A stretch of DNA of 64,000 bases from G963677445 sp963678275 (GCA_963678275.1 OY782765.1:1054001-1118000), one strand, 5' to 3'; counted from the first letter of the stretch, positions 1 to 9,236 are shown. Program-made: numbers and translations. Notes: generated from the sequence alone by a model not told the origin.

Positions 1-75
1 AAGAAATACAGGATACAAGTATTGGAAATGATAAACATGGTTAGTAAGAAAAAGTTAAATAATAGCAAAAGCTTC

Positions 76-118
76 CAACCTCACCCCAACCCCTCTCCTT
101 ATGAAGGAGAGGGGCTCT
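76..118. repeat. REP-like palindromic repeat, intact copy
   Basis: A C-rich stretch leads into a perfect 11-bp stem (90-100 with 104-114) around a 3-base loop. A second, interrupted copy lies at 37975-38040, so this is a dispersed repeat and not a gene-specific site. Nothing coding is visible in 1-515 apart from frames opposite the MATE gene. Confidence 0.7.
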
Positions 119-305
119 AACCTGTTGTAGATTAAGCAGTTATGCGTATTTGTAATATGTAAATGATTGTAAAATCAGGTCGTATATTTGTTCTTCATTG
201 TTTTAATGACAAATCTGAGTTTATAAAATTGTATAAACTTTTCACACAGGCTCTGAAGTCCGTGGTTATTATTTTTGCAGGGTTGATACAAAATATTCAA
301 ATACT

Positions 306-333
306 GTAGAGACAAGGCATGCCTTGTCTCTAC
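306..333. repeat. 28-bp perfect palindrome
   Basis: Both strands read identically over 28 bases, centred on GGCATGCC. It could act as a symmetric protein-binding site, a cruciform, or a member of a dispersed repeat family. No partner copy was seen in the window. Confidence 0.75.
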
Positions 334-464
334 GTCTTGTAATTTTTCATGCATTCATTAGAACTTTTGTTATTCCGGTCATCGGGCAGAACCGCTTGGG
401 GAAAAGACAGGTTGTGGTGAGTATTCAGACTGTGGTGGAGATGCCCAGAGGGATAAACCCCATT

Positions 465-488
465 GGGACAGGCTCGAAAGCCTGTCCT
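465..488. terminator. stem-loop downstream of the MATE gene
   Basis: A 9-10 bp stem (465-474 with 479-488) closes on a CGAA tetraloop, 28 bases past the MATE stop codon. No U-tract follows on the minus strand. It is therefore either a weak terminator or mRNA 3'-end stabiliser, or another dispersed palindrome. Confidence 0.4.
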
Positions 489-515
489 ACGGTCAGGTTG
501 CGCGACGGGGATTGT

Positions 516-1856
516 TTACCACAATTCTGTCCTGGTCAGCCTTCTGAAGCGGGCGACAAAAACGATGGCGGAAAAGGTCAGTCCGGCCAGGAAACCGAAC
601 CACACTCCCCTTGCGCCGAGATCATATACAAAACCGAGAAGATAGCCGAATGGCACCCCGATTATCCAGTAGGCTATCAGGGCAATATACATCGGCAGTT
701 TAACATCTGTCAGTCCCCTCAATACACCCATGCCGACGCCCTGTATTCCGTCCGAAATCTGGAAAATCGCCGCGACTACCAGCAGCGTGGAAGCAATTCT
801 GATAACCTCGGGATCATCAATATATATAGTCGGCAGAAAATCATTAAAAAGAACAAAAATCAGCGCCGCTGCTGCCATAATCGCCCCTCCCATGAGAAAT
901 GCGGTATAGCCGGCGATATTAATAGAATGAAGATTTTTAGCGCCGAATGAATTTCCCACCCTGATAGTCCCGGCTGTGGAAACCCCTAATATGGTCATAT
1001 ATGAAATTGAAGCCAGGTTCATCGCTATCTGATGCGCCGCAAGACTGTTGGCCCCGATCCACCCGATAATTATCGCGGAAAATGAAAAAGCGGCAACTTC
1101 AAAAAAGTACTGCAGCGCGCTCGGCCACCCGATTGAAATTATCTTTCTTATCACCGGAATGTTAATACTTTTAAATTTCAGGCCGGGATCATATTCACTG
1201 AATTTACCCTTACGGAAGATGTAAACCATAAGCGCGAGAGGCATGAATATCCTTACCGCGAGTGTACTGTAACCCGCGCCATCCAGCCCGAGAGCCGGAA
1301 ATCCCAGGTTTCCCTTTATCAGTAACCAGTTGCCGAAAAAATTGACAATGTTGCTAAGAAGCGCTACGACCATAGCTGGTTTGGTCAGTGAAAGCCCTTC
1401 CAGGAAATTCCTGTAAACGAGAAAAATCATAAAAGGGATTACCGATAATCCCAGAATCCGCAGATATGATTCTGAAATGATCCTGACGTCATCCGGCTGT
1501 CCCATATATTGAAGAAACTCTGAGGTGAGAAAAGTCAGTACGGCAAGAATTAATGCGAAACTAATGTTTACAAGCAGCCCCTGCCTCAGAATGATTCCAC
1601 ACTTATATCGTTCATCAGCTCCGATGGCAATAGAAATCAACGGAGTTACCGCCATACTCATACCCAGACCAAGGACCATGATCGTAAAAAAGATACCGTT
1701 GCATAACGATGATGCCGCGAGATGTTCTGCGCCCAGCTCACCTACCATAATACTATCGACAACGCCAAGCATCACATAACCCGCCTGCCCTATCGATACA
1801 GGATAAGCCAGTTTTGCGGTCGCTATTATTTCCTTCTTATATTCGGCGAAATTCAT
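516..1856 (-). CDS. MATE family multidrug/cation antiporter
   Basis: The 446-residue protein has the length and roughly twelve hydrophobic segments expected of the MATE family. These inner-membrane exporters move cationic drugs or metabolites out using Na+ or H+ gradients. The N-terminal part carries the typical 'VDSIMVGELGAEHLAA' stretch near residue 35. The start is an ATG preceded by GGAG at the usual distance. The leader is unusual: the strong hairpin at 1866-1901 that ends htpG lies directly before the ribosome binding site, leaving almost no room for a separate promoter. Expression probably depends on readthrough or on an uncharacterised promoter inside htpG. The substrate cannot be told from sequence. 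Confidence 0.9.
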   Translation of the reverse strand: MNFAEYKKEIIATAKLAYPVSIGQAGYVMLGVVDSIMVGELGAEHLAASSLCNGIFFTIMVLGLGMSMAVTPLISIAIGADERYKCGIILRQGLLVNISFALILAVLTFLTSEFLQYMGQPDDVRIISESYLRILGLSVIPFMIFLVYRNFLEGLSLTKPAMVVALLSNIVNFFGNWLLIKGNLGFPALGLDGAGYSTLAVRIFMPLALMVYIFRKGKFSEYDPGLKFKSINIPVIRKIISIGWPSALQYFFEVAAFSFSAIIIGWIGANSLAAHQIAMNLASISYMTILGVSTAGTIRVGNSFGAKNLHSINIAGYTAFLMGGAIMAAAALIFVLFNDFLPTIYIDDPEVIRIASTLLVVAAIFQISDGIQGVGMGVLRGLTDVKLPMYIALIAYWIIGVPFGYLLGFVYDLGARGVWFGFLAGLTFSAIVFVARFRRLTRTELW

Positions 1857-1865
1857 TTTTACTCC

Positions 1866-1901
1866 AAAAAAAAACGGCTGCGTTAACAGGCAGCCGTTTT
1901 T
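1866..1901 (-). terminator. rho-independent terminator after htpG
   Basis: The inverted repeat AAACGGCTGC/GCAGCCGTTT is followed on the minus strand by nine T residues. It sits between the htpG stop (1923) and the MATE start (1856), and its T-run merges into the GGAG of the MATE gene. Confidence 0.85.
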
Positions 1902-1922
1902 TGTTTCTGAATGTCATCAAAA

Positions 1923-3833
1923 TTATAATTTATTTATTCCGACATACCAGTCACTCGACTGCTCGAGGTGATTGTTGATCCTGTTGACCAGGTTGTACGG
2001 GTCATAAAGATACCCCTCGAGTAAAAGCGCTGACTCATAAATCTGCTCGACCACCTGCCCGATATAATTATCATTCGAATCGGCTTTAAATACTTTCAGC
2101 ATATTGCGTACAAGTTTGTGGTCTTTATTTACTTCAAGAATGAACTGTGGAACAGAAACATCCTTATTCATTATTTTCATAATTTTCTGCATTGAGGCAG
2201 ACATTCCCGTTTCAGGATTAACGAGGCAGGCGGGGCTCGATTCAAGCCGCTCCGATACCTTTACCTCCTTGATTCTGTCGCCAAGAACATCCTTCATCTT
2301 CGCGAGGAGACTGCTTAAATGTTTTTCATCATCATCGCTAAGGTCTTCAAATTCCTTTTTCTTTTCCTTAACCGACTCAAGTTTCTCAAGATTTTTCAGA
2401 TCAGCCTGGTCAACAGCGACCAGATCAAAATCTTTATATTTTGCCACTGTCGACATTACAAATTCATCTACCGGATCAAAAAGATAAAGAACCTCGATAC
2501 CTTTGCTTTTGAATATCTCAAGATGAGGATCAAGCTCAATTGCCTCGCGGCTGTTGCCAAATTTATAATAAATTTCTTTCTGATCCGATTTCATTCTCTC
2601 AGTATAAGCTTTCAAAGAAACCAGACCTTTTGAATCTTCATTTATTGAGGAATTAAATCTCAGCAGTTCAATATATTTTTCACGGTTGGCAAAATCGCCA
2701 TATCCCATTTTAAAGAATTTGCTGTGTTCTATCCAGAACTCATTAAATGTTTCAATCTCATCTTCCGCCATTTTTTTCAGCGCGGAATAAACCTGGCTCG
2801 TAACACTCGATGATATTTTACTGAAAATAACATTTTCCTGTAATGTCTCTCTTGAGATATTCAGAGGAAGGTCCTCGGAATCAACAATACCTTTTACGAA
2901 TCCGAGATATTCAGGCAACAGGTCCTTATTACGATGCTGAATAAGAACACGTTTTACGTAAAGGTCCAGGCCATATTCCTCTTTGCTCAATCCCATAAAA
3001 TCATAACTTTTCTTCGGAATATAAAGCAGCGCGTTAAACTGAATGGGAGCGTCAACAGAAACATGAAGATGTTTCAAAGGAGGCTCGGAATCATAAGTAA
3101 GGAATTTATAAAATTCATCATACTGTTCTTTCTTCACAGAGGATTTCGGTTCACGCCAGAGAGCGCTTACAGTATTCACCTTTTCATCCCCTACAAAAAT
3201 CGGGAAAGTGATAAAGTTAGAATGGGTCTTGACGATATTTTTCAGTCTGTAATCATCGGCAAATTCCAAAGCGTCTTCTTTAAGATGAATCTGGATAGTG
3301 GTTCCACGTTTTATCTCCTCTTCAGGTTCACTTAATTCATAACTGCCGAGGCCGTCAGACACCCATTTAACCGCCGGTTCATCAGCTTTGAATGATTTGC
3401 TGGTAATTTCAACTTTATCAGCAACCATAAAAACGGAATAAAAACCTACGCCGAATTTACCAATTATATTATTGGCGTCTTCTTTATTTTTGGAAAGCTG
3501 CTCCAGAAAATCGGCTGTTCCCGATTTGGCAATTGTGCCGATATTATTTATGATCTCCTCTGAGGTCATGCCAATTCCGGAATCTTTAATCCAGAGAAGC
3601 TTTTTATCCTTATCGAAAGTTATCCTGATTTCGTGATCGATATCTTTGTCAGCTATTTCACTTCCTTTTGTCGATTCAAATCTGAGTTTATCAAGGGCAT
3701 CCGACGCATTTGATACAAGCTCGCGAAGAAATATTTCACGGTTCGTATATAATGAGTGAACCAAAATATTTAAAAGCTGTTTTACTTCCGCTTTAAATTC
3801 ATATTTACCGCTTTTAATATTTTTATCGGACAT
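1923..3833 (-). CDS. htpG: Hsp90-family chaperone HtpG
   Basis: This 636-residue protein is full length for HtpG, the cytosolic ATP-dependent chaperone. The N-terminal GHKL ATPase is intact: '[18 protein letters not shown]' near residue 33 holds the catalytic Glu and the Mg-binding Asn. 'DSGIGMT' and '[17 protein letters not shown]' supply the nucleotide-binding loops. The middle-domain '[11 protein letters not shown]' arginine loop is also present. The ATG follows a strong GAGGAGG ribosome binding site. A terminator lies just downstream, so the gene is probably transcribed on its own. No heat-shock operator was recognised. Confidence 0.97.
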
Positions 3834-3883
3834 TTTTCCTCCTCATATTTTATACATATCTTAACATATTTTTTATTTCGTAA

Positions 3884-4174
3884 TTATCTTAACAATAGTT
3901 TTTCTATAACAGTTTTAATTATAAAAACTGAAACAGCCATCAGAACAAGATAGAAAAAAATGCTTTTTACAGATTCTTTTGTAAAAGTGTAAGTGCTAAT
4001 CTTTCCTCTCCATCCACAGGATCTGCATCGATAATATTTATATGGGGTAAGCTTTTTGGATAACTGTTCCCATAGATTTCTTGATCTCGACTTTTTAAGC
4101 ATTCCCACTGTTCCGCATTCGGGGCATGCTCCCATGGAAGGATTACGGTAGAATAATATTTTTGGATTTTTCAT
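3884..4174 (-). CDS. small zinc-ribbon membrane protein
   Basis: I do not recognise this 96-residue protein as a named family. Two CxxC knuckles (Cys17/Cys20 and Cys50/Cys53) probably bind one zinc. They are separated by a basic stretch and followed by a single membrane helix at about residues 71-89 and a short basic tail. The ribbon therefore probably faces the cytoplasm. The gene lies 50 bases upstream of htpG on the same strand and has no obvious ribosome binding site. The ordered domains and preserved frame argue that it is real. Confidence 0.65.
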   Translation of the reverse strand: MKNPKILFYRNPSMGACPECGTVGMLKKSRSRNLWEQLSKKLTPYKYYRCRSCGWRGKISTYTFTKESVKSIFFYLVLMAVSVFIIKTVIEKLLLR

Positions 4175-4274
4175 CGGGTCATACTTATTTTAAAAATAAA
4201 TTTAAAGATAAGCATTTTTTGATTTCTTATTCAAATTCTCATTAACCTTCAGAATGAGCAAACCATAACTACAA

Positions 4275-5945
4275 CTAATTTTGCCGGGTCAGAAGTTCCC
4301 TGTAGATGTCCGGTTTGTTTAGTATTTCATAAGCCGCGGAGAACTGCGGGTCATGGCTTAATGAGAGTTTAATTCTCCCCTTTCTGCCTTCCTGTCTGGC
4401 CGAAAGTTCCTTATTGATCTCAATAACAACGTCATCCCTGTATTCCTCAAGTTCTCTGAACTTTTGTTCTTCAAGAAGGGTATATAATTCCTCTACACCC
4501 TTTTGGAATTTAGCGCCTAATTCCTTTTCCTCCGCCTCTTTTTTTAATTGATTAAGAAGATTTTCCGATTCGCAGATATTGACCCTTTCTTCATTTTTCA
4601 GATATTCCATAAAGTCATTAAAAAGCTTATTCTGATTTATGGTTTTGTAATCGAAGTTCTCATCTGAATTAAAATACTTAGTAGCGAATTTAAAGAAAAC
4701 TCCTTCGGCTAAAAGAGAAATAACCAATTCACTTTCGGAATCTTTTATTACTAAACTATCGGGGCTGATGCCTCCTTTCGCGAAAACTTCCCTTCCGTTA
4801 TCAGTAAAAAATGATTCGGATCTTATTGCGCTGGTCCCGGCAATAACATCATTATTTGAATAATCAACCTTTTGTATGCACCTGCCGCTCGGGGTAAAAT
4901 AGCGGGCTGTTGTAACCTTGAGCGAGGTATTAAATGAAAGCGGAATGAGTGTCTGTACAAGCCCCTTTCCAAATGAAGGAGCTCCGAGAATTACTCCTCT
5001 GTCGTGGTCCTGAACCGCCCCTGCAACAATCTCGGATGCCGATGCCGAGCCTTCATCAATTAATACTATCAGGTTTGCGTCACCCGATACAGGCTCCTCT
5101 TCAGAAAAATATTTTTTAATTCTTGTAGTATCACGGGAAACCACACTTACAACAAGCTGTTTATTTTTAACAAATTTTTCACTGACATCAATCGCCGCGT
5201 CGAGTAGCCCGCCCGGGTTACCGCGCAAATCGAGAATAATTGAATTTATCTCTTTTATTCCGCTCAGTTCAGATAATGCTTTCCTTATTTCGTCTCCCGC
5301 GGGTCTCGAAAAGCCGCTTAACTTAAGATAAGCATTATTGCTTTCCTCAGGAACAAATCCGTAATAACTTAAATTTTTTATCTCAACTTCTTCTCTGACC
5401 AGGTTAAATGTAATCTCCTTTTCTGTCCCCTCACGCATCACTCCCACGGAAACCAGGGTTCCCGGCTCTCCTTTCATCAGGCTGCTCAATTCATCATATT
5501 TTTCACGGTTCATCACAACATCATCTATCCTGACAATTACATCACCGATTCTTATTCCCTGGCGCTGAGCCGAATATCCTTCAATTAAATCCACCACCGT
5601 AACCTTATCATTCCGGACGCCGATAGTGGCCCCGATTCCTCCATACTTCCCGTCGGTGATAATGCTTATATCCTTCTGCATATTTTCATCAATAAATGTT
5701 GTGTAGGGATCAAGTGAGGATAACATCCCCTTTATTCCCTCACGCATAAATTCCTGGGGATCTATTGTATCAACATAATTAAGATTAACTTCCTTATATA
5801 CCCGGCCAAAAATATCAATCCCCCTTGACATCTCATAATATACATCGCTGTCACCCGATATAAAGCCGAATGAAAATATAACAACCAAAAGGAAAGTTGT
5901 ATACCGTAAATTCCTGAACATTAAATGAAGTCTCCGATTATTCAT
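4275..5945 (-). CDS. C-terminal processing serine protease (S41, Prc/CtpA type)
   Basis: This is a periplasmic protease that removes C-terminal tails from exported proteins. A membrane-spanning signal segment is followed by an N-terminal helical region, a PDZ domain ('YGGIGATIGVR') and the S41 catalytic core. The nucleophile is in 'DEGSASASE' and the general-base Lys in 'SFGKGLVQT'. About 140 charged, helical residues follow the core and are longer than in minimal CtpA. I place the start at the ATG at 5945, because AGGTGAG sits 8 bases before it. An upstream TTG at 5999 has no such site. Confidence 0.93.
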   Translation of the reverse strand: MNNRRLHLMFRNLRYTTFLLVVIFSFGFISGDSDVYYEMSRGIDIFGRVYKEVNLNYVDTIDPQEFMREGIKGMLSSLDPYTTFIDENMQKDISIITDGKYGGIGATIGVRNDKVTVVDLIEGYSAQRQGIRIGDVIVRIDDVVMNREKYDELSSLMKGEPGTLVSVGVMREGTEKEITFNLVREEVEIKNLSYYGFVPEESNNAYLKLSGFSRPAGDEIRKALSELSGIKEINSIILDLRGNPGGLLDAAIDVSEKFVKNKQLVVSVVSRDTTRIKKYFSEEEPVSGDANLIVLIDEGSASASEIVAGAVQDHDRGVILGAPSFGKGLVQTLIPLSFNTSLKVTTARYFTPSGRCIQKVDYSNNDVIAGTSAIRSESFFTDNGREVFAKGGISPDSLVIKDSESELVISLLAEGVFFKFATKYFNSDENFDYKTINQNKLFNDFMEYLKNEERVNICESENLLNQLKKEAEEKELGAKFQKGVEELYTLLEEQKFRELEEYRDDVVIEINKELSARQEGRKGRIKLSLSHDPQFSAAYEILNKPDIYRELLTRQN

Positions 5946-6662
5946 CTGTCTCTCACCTGTAAGACGTTTGAGAAAAAAATAAGTTATGCATAATAACAAT
6001 TTATCAACTAATAAGTTTCCACCAAAAATAAGATTTTGTGTGGAAAAAACATGGATTTGGCATTAATAGGTATTTTGGAATACTCAAGCTGGGTAAGCCT
6101 GAAATAATGACGAATTACGAATTGGCTTTCCAGGGAATATTTTTTTTGAATTGAGTCTGCTTTGTTGAATCAGCGTTATTGCGGATAGTCACACTGAGGT
6201 AGAATAATATTATAACTATATCCATCATTTAACATCAGTATTGCTTTTATTCGATCACATTGTTTGCTATCCTTTGATGTCCGATGCAGTATTTTTAGCG
6301 CTGCTTTTTCTTCTGTTGTTAATAATGTTATCATATCTTTATTTTATGAAATTACTTCCATTCTTAAAAGAGCTTTTTTCCTAAAATCAATTTTTTTTGA
6401 GTATACTCCCCGCTAGCTGAACCATGATTAAAGGATTATTGGGTTACCTGGTTAAAATCAGTGTCGGGTTCGGCATCGGTTATCGTTCTCTGGGGGTAAG
6501 TTCCACGCAAAGGCCGCAATAGGAAAAGAAAACGCAAAGCCCGCAAAGAAGGACAAAATTTATAGGATTGTATTGATAAACAGGATAAGGAATCGGTATC
6601 GTTTTTTACTCGCTGAGCGAAAAAAGGACCACCTCAATACGAACATAAACCCGGCCTCTTTT

Positions 6663-6690
6663 CATTCCTAATTCCTAATTCCTAATTCTC
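6663..6690. repeat. TTCCTAA heptamer array, short copy
   Basis: About three perfect and one imperfect 7-base units (TTCCTAA phase), starting with the same CATTCCTAATT sequence as the longer array 180 bases away. Confidence 0.7.
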
Positions 6691-6843
6691 AATTGTTAAC
6701 CGTTCCCCCCGCCATTGTCTGAACCTTGATTAAAGGATTTAAGGATTGCCTGATTAAAAGCGCTGTAAGGTTCGCAACCGGTTTTTACTTCCTCAGTAAT
6801 AAATGAACAACACCAATATAACCATAAACCCGTTTTTTTTTCA

Positions 6844-6899
6844 TTCCTAATTCCTAATTCCTAATTCCTAATTCCTAATTCCTAATTCCTAATTCCTAA
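6844..6899. repeat. TTCCTAA heptamer tandem array (8 units)
   Basis: Eight uninterrupted copies of TTCCTAA follow CA. The period is exactly 7 and there are no spacers, so it is a microsatellite-like array and not a CRISPR. Its copy number would be expected to vary between strains. Confidence 0.9.
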
Positions 6900-6934
6900 T
6901 TTTCTCCGGCTTGCCGGTTTGCGGATAACCCGTT

Positions 6935-7846
6935 CTAAAACTTCTTAATAATGTATTCCAAACCGTTTGGCTTAATTTCGAGAAGTGTGATATATTCTGG
7001 AACTTCAAGCACAGGATGAAGCAGCCCGGTAGTATCATTTAAAGCCTGCGAAAATGTAACATAAGGATTCAGCTCACTGCCTGTCATGCGGCCAAGAGTG
7101 TTTATCCCCCCTCTTAAAACAATCCTTACCTGGGTTGGGTAAAGTTCAAGCTCACGAAGTACGGGCACATTTCTGGTTTCAACTTTAATATCAGAAAATT
7201 CCTTGTCAACTATCTTTTGTACATCGAAAGTGATCAGTACATCATTATTTTGGATTTTTGTGTGCTCAGGTACATCCAGACCAATCCTGGCTGAAACCGG
7301 GCGGTATATATCCCCCACCACAGAAGATTCGGTGGTAATAAAATCAAGTGAAGCCAGGATACTTTCAGGGCCTGTCACCAAAACAGAATCAGGAATAACA
7401 GTAATCGGAGTAACTCTTCCATAACCAGGCCTGAACTGAAGATCGATATCCGCCACAATATCAACCCTTTTTTCGCTCATTTTTTCAACGATATACTCAA
7501 CCGCCTCAGGCTGCACTTCTTTCAACTGTAGATTTGATGTAATCCATGAAGTCTGCTCAAATTGTTTTCTGACATTAATTTTCTTTTTGCCTGCCTCGCT
7601 TCCCGGAACAAGATCAAAGAATTGCTGCGGACCCAGTGAGAGTCCGGCCAGTTGCCAGCCTACACCCTTAAGTAAAATCGTTACTTCTTCATTTGAATAA
7701 CCGCTTATGGAATAGCGGCCTCCTTGATCAATAACTCTTACCGGGATATGAAATGTAGCATAATATTCATCCGAAAGGGAAACCGAACCCCAAAGCGCGA
7801 ATGAAAAAAGGGATGTAAAAGCGATTGTAAGTAATTTTCGCCTCAT
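6935..7846 (-). CDS. YbbR-domain (CdaR-like) membrane-anchored protein
   Basis: The 303-residue protein has one N-terminal hydrophobic anchor (about residues 5-23) and then periplasmic YbbR-type beta repeats. These are recognisable from 'PDSVLVTGPESILASL' near residue 150 and the later 'LRELELYPTQVRIVL'. In Firmicutes the YbbR protein CdaR modulates the c-di-AMP cyclase CdaA, but no cyclase gene is in this window. The ATG follows AAAGGA. The gene begins 11 bases after the BMC gene upstream, so it is probably the third gene of the microcompartment operon. That pairing is unexpected and its meaning is not known to me. Confidence 0.8.
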   Translation of the reverse strand: MRRKLLTIAFTSLFSFALWGSVSLSDEYYATFHIPVRVIDQGGRYSISGYSNEEVTILLKGVGWQLAGLSLGPQQFFDLVPGSEAGKKKINVRKQFEQTSWITSNLQLKEVQPEAVEYIVEKMSEKRVDIVADIDLQFRPGYGRVTPITVIPDSVLVTGPESILASLDFITTESSVVGDIYRPVSARIGLDVPEHTKIQNNDVLITFDVQKIVDKEFSDIKVETRNVPVLRELELYPTQVRIVLRGGINTLGRMTGSELNPYVTFSQALNDTTGLLHPVLEVPEYITLLEIKPNGLEYIIKKF

Positions 7847-7857
7847 AATAATTCCTT

Positions 7858-8355
7858 TCAGAGGAGAGCTTTAAAATGTTTTAAAAGTTCTTCTTTGCCC
7901 GCTCTCGAAATTTCTCTGCCTTTGATTGGGAATCCCTGAAATTCTCTCGCCCTGCGGCGTAAATCAACTACCGTCAGCTTTTCAAGTTCTTCAAGTTTTA
8001 AAATTGAATCGGTTTTGGGTTCCTCCTCACTCTTTTCGGGCGCATTTTTTCTTCTCCCTTCACCCCTTTTTCTTTTTTTTCCGGGATGAGAAAAAATTAT
8101 GGTATCGATCAGATCATCCGGCCGCGGGATCACATGAGCTGAGATCAGCTGTCCTACCCGCTGCGCGGCATAAGCGCCGGCATCAACCGCATGTTGAACA
8201 GCAGCGACTTCACCGGCAACCTTTATCGTTATAAGGGCCGCGGTAATTTTTTCTCTGCTGATTAATTTAACATTGGCTGCCTTCAGCATAGCATCGGCAG
8301 CCTCAATAGCTCCGACCAGACCTTTTGTTTCTATTAAACCTAAAGCCAGGTCCAT
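7858..8355 (-). CDS. BMC shell protein with C-terminal nucleic-acid-binding-like domain
   Basis: Residues 1-80 are a single BMC fold of the hexamer-forming PduA/EutM class ('GLIETKGLVGAIEAADAML', 'AAQRVGQLISAHVIPRPDD'). Residues 90-118 form a charged, flexible linker starting with a basic KKRKRGEGRRK cluster. Residues 121-165 form a compact helical domain ('LTVVDLRRRAREFQGFP', then 'KEELLKHF') resembling the Rho N-terminal or SAP/HeH fold. It follows the shorter shell gene by 9 bases. EutK is a known BMC protein with a C-terminal helix-turn-helix-like domain, so the architecture has a precedent. Nucleic-acid binding is inferred from the resemblance and the basic linker. Confidence 0.88.
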   Translation of the reverse strand: MDLALGLIETKGLVGAIEAADAMLKAANVKLISREKITAALITIKVAGEVAAVQHAVDAGAYAAQRVGQLISAHVIPRPDDLIDTIIFSHPGKKRKRGEGRRKNAPEKSEEEPKTDSILKLEELEKLTVVDLRRRAREFQGFPIKGREISRAGKEELLKHFKALL

Positions 8356-8364
8356 TATTTTTCG

Positions 8365-8646
8365 TTATTTTGGTCGGTTGGGGATTATTAATTCAACATC
8401 TGTATGAGGACGGGGAATAACGTGTACTGATACCAGTTCACCTACTCTCTGAGCTGCGGCAGCGCCGGCGTCGGTAGCGGCCTTAACAGCGCCTACATCA
8501 CCACGTACCATAACTGTTACAAATCCACCGCCGATTGTTTCTTTTCCTAACAATTCCACTTTTGCAGCCTTAACCATTGCGTCAGCAGCCTCGATAGCGC
8601 CAACCAATCCTTTGGTTTCTATCATTCCGAGGGCGTCAAGTGTCAT
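8365..8646 (-). CDS. BMC hexameric shell protein, PduA/EutM-like
   Basis: This 93-residue single-domain BMC protein is the normal length for facet-forming shell hexamers of microcompartments. Hallmarks are 'GMIETKGLVGAIEAADAM', 'GDVGAVKAATDAGAAAAQR' and 'VSVHVIPRPH'. The pore-loop region reads IGGG where PduA-type proteins have a short Gly/Ser loop. GGAG precedes the ATG by about 8 bases. It is the first gene of a likely BMC-BMC-YbbR operon. No pentameric vertex protein, trimeric shell protein or encapsulated enzyme is encoded in the window, so any cargo is probably encoded elsewhere. Confidence 0.95.
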   Translation of the reverse strand: MTLDALGMIETKGLVGAIEAADAMVKAAKVELLGKETIGGGFVTVMVRGDVGAVKAATDAGAAAAQRVGELVSVHVIPRPHTDVELIIPNRPK

Positions 8647-8810
8647 AAATGGTACTCCATAATTTGGTTAATATTGCACGAAAATAAATTTTATAACCTA
8701 AAATGTCAATCTTATTCAGCTTTCGCTTTCATTTTTGACAATAAAGCTATTTTTCCGATAACTAACATAAAAAATTTTTAAATCAGATATAAGTATAAAG
8801 AATAAATTTA

Positions 8811-9236
8811 TCAGCTTCCATCCAGATAATCCTGCAGAATTACTGCCGCCGCTGTTTTATCGACCAGACTTTTATCTTTTCTTTTTTTCTTCGATTTAAC
8901 ACTCATAATAATTTGTTCTTTTGCTATGCCCGATGAATATCGCTCATCCATCCTTTCAATGGGTATCGCGACTGCTTCTTTAAGTTCTTTTTCAAATATT
9001 TCAACCGGTCCTGTCGCGTGAGTCGGCGAACCATCTTCCTTCAACGGATAACCGAGCACTATTTTTTCAGTCTGGTAGCTGCCGATTATTTTCTTAATCT
9101 CTTCTATCAATAACTCTGTGTTTCTCAGCGTAACCAGAGGAATGGCAAAGATACCCAGCGGATCGGATACCGCTAACCCCACCCTTTTTTCACCATAGTC
9201 TATCGCGATTATTCTTTTTCCAGGGTTTTCTTCCAT
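8811..9236 (-). CDS. ruvX: Holliday junction resolvase-like RuvX/YqgF
   Basis: The 141-residue RNase-H-fold protein has the family motifs 'IAIDYGEKRVGLAVSDP' at the start, 'VLGYPLKEDG' and 'DERYSS', and the C-terminal 'DKTAAAVILQDYL' that completes the acidic site. YqgF proteins are proposed to resolve junctions and to process the 16S rRNA precursor end. The start codon overlaps the relA/spoT stop in a TGATG arrangement, which implies translational coupling. An ATG at 9236 is the only sensible start. Confidence 0.93.
   Translation of the reverse strand: MEENPGKRIIAIDYGEKRVGLAVSDPLGIFAIPLVTLRNTELLIEEIKKIIGSYQTEKIVLGYPLKEDGSPTHATGPVEIFEKELKEAVAIPIERMDERYSSGIAKEQIIMSVKSKKKRKDKSLVDKTAAAVILQDYLDGS

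Larger units (their letters stand above)
6000..6934. other. repeat-rich intergenic region
   Basis: No gene is supported here. The region contains a 25-base motif at about 6109-6133 (ATGACGAATTACGAATTGGC...) that recurs at 36772-36795. A diverged direct repeat beginning TGAACC(A/T)TGATTAAAGG lies at about 6418 and about 6720. There is also a purine-rich CGCAAAG run near 6508-6550 and two TTCCTAA heptamer arrays. It looks like a site where several dispersed repeats have accumulated. Confidence 0.6.

Noticed and set aside
324..950. Plus-strand open frame of about 208 codons opposite the MATE gene
   Set aside because: It is antisense to a clear transporter gene, has no recognisable domain, and starts inside a palindrome.
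6844..6899. CRISPR-like array
   Set aside because: The heptamers are contiguous with no spacers, and no cas genes are present.
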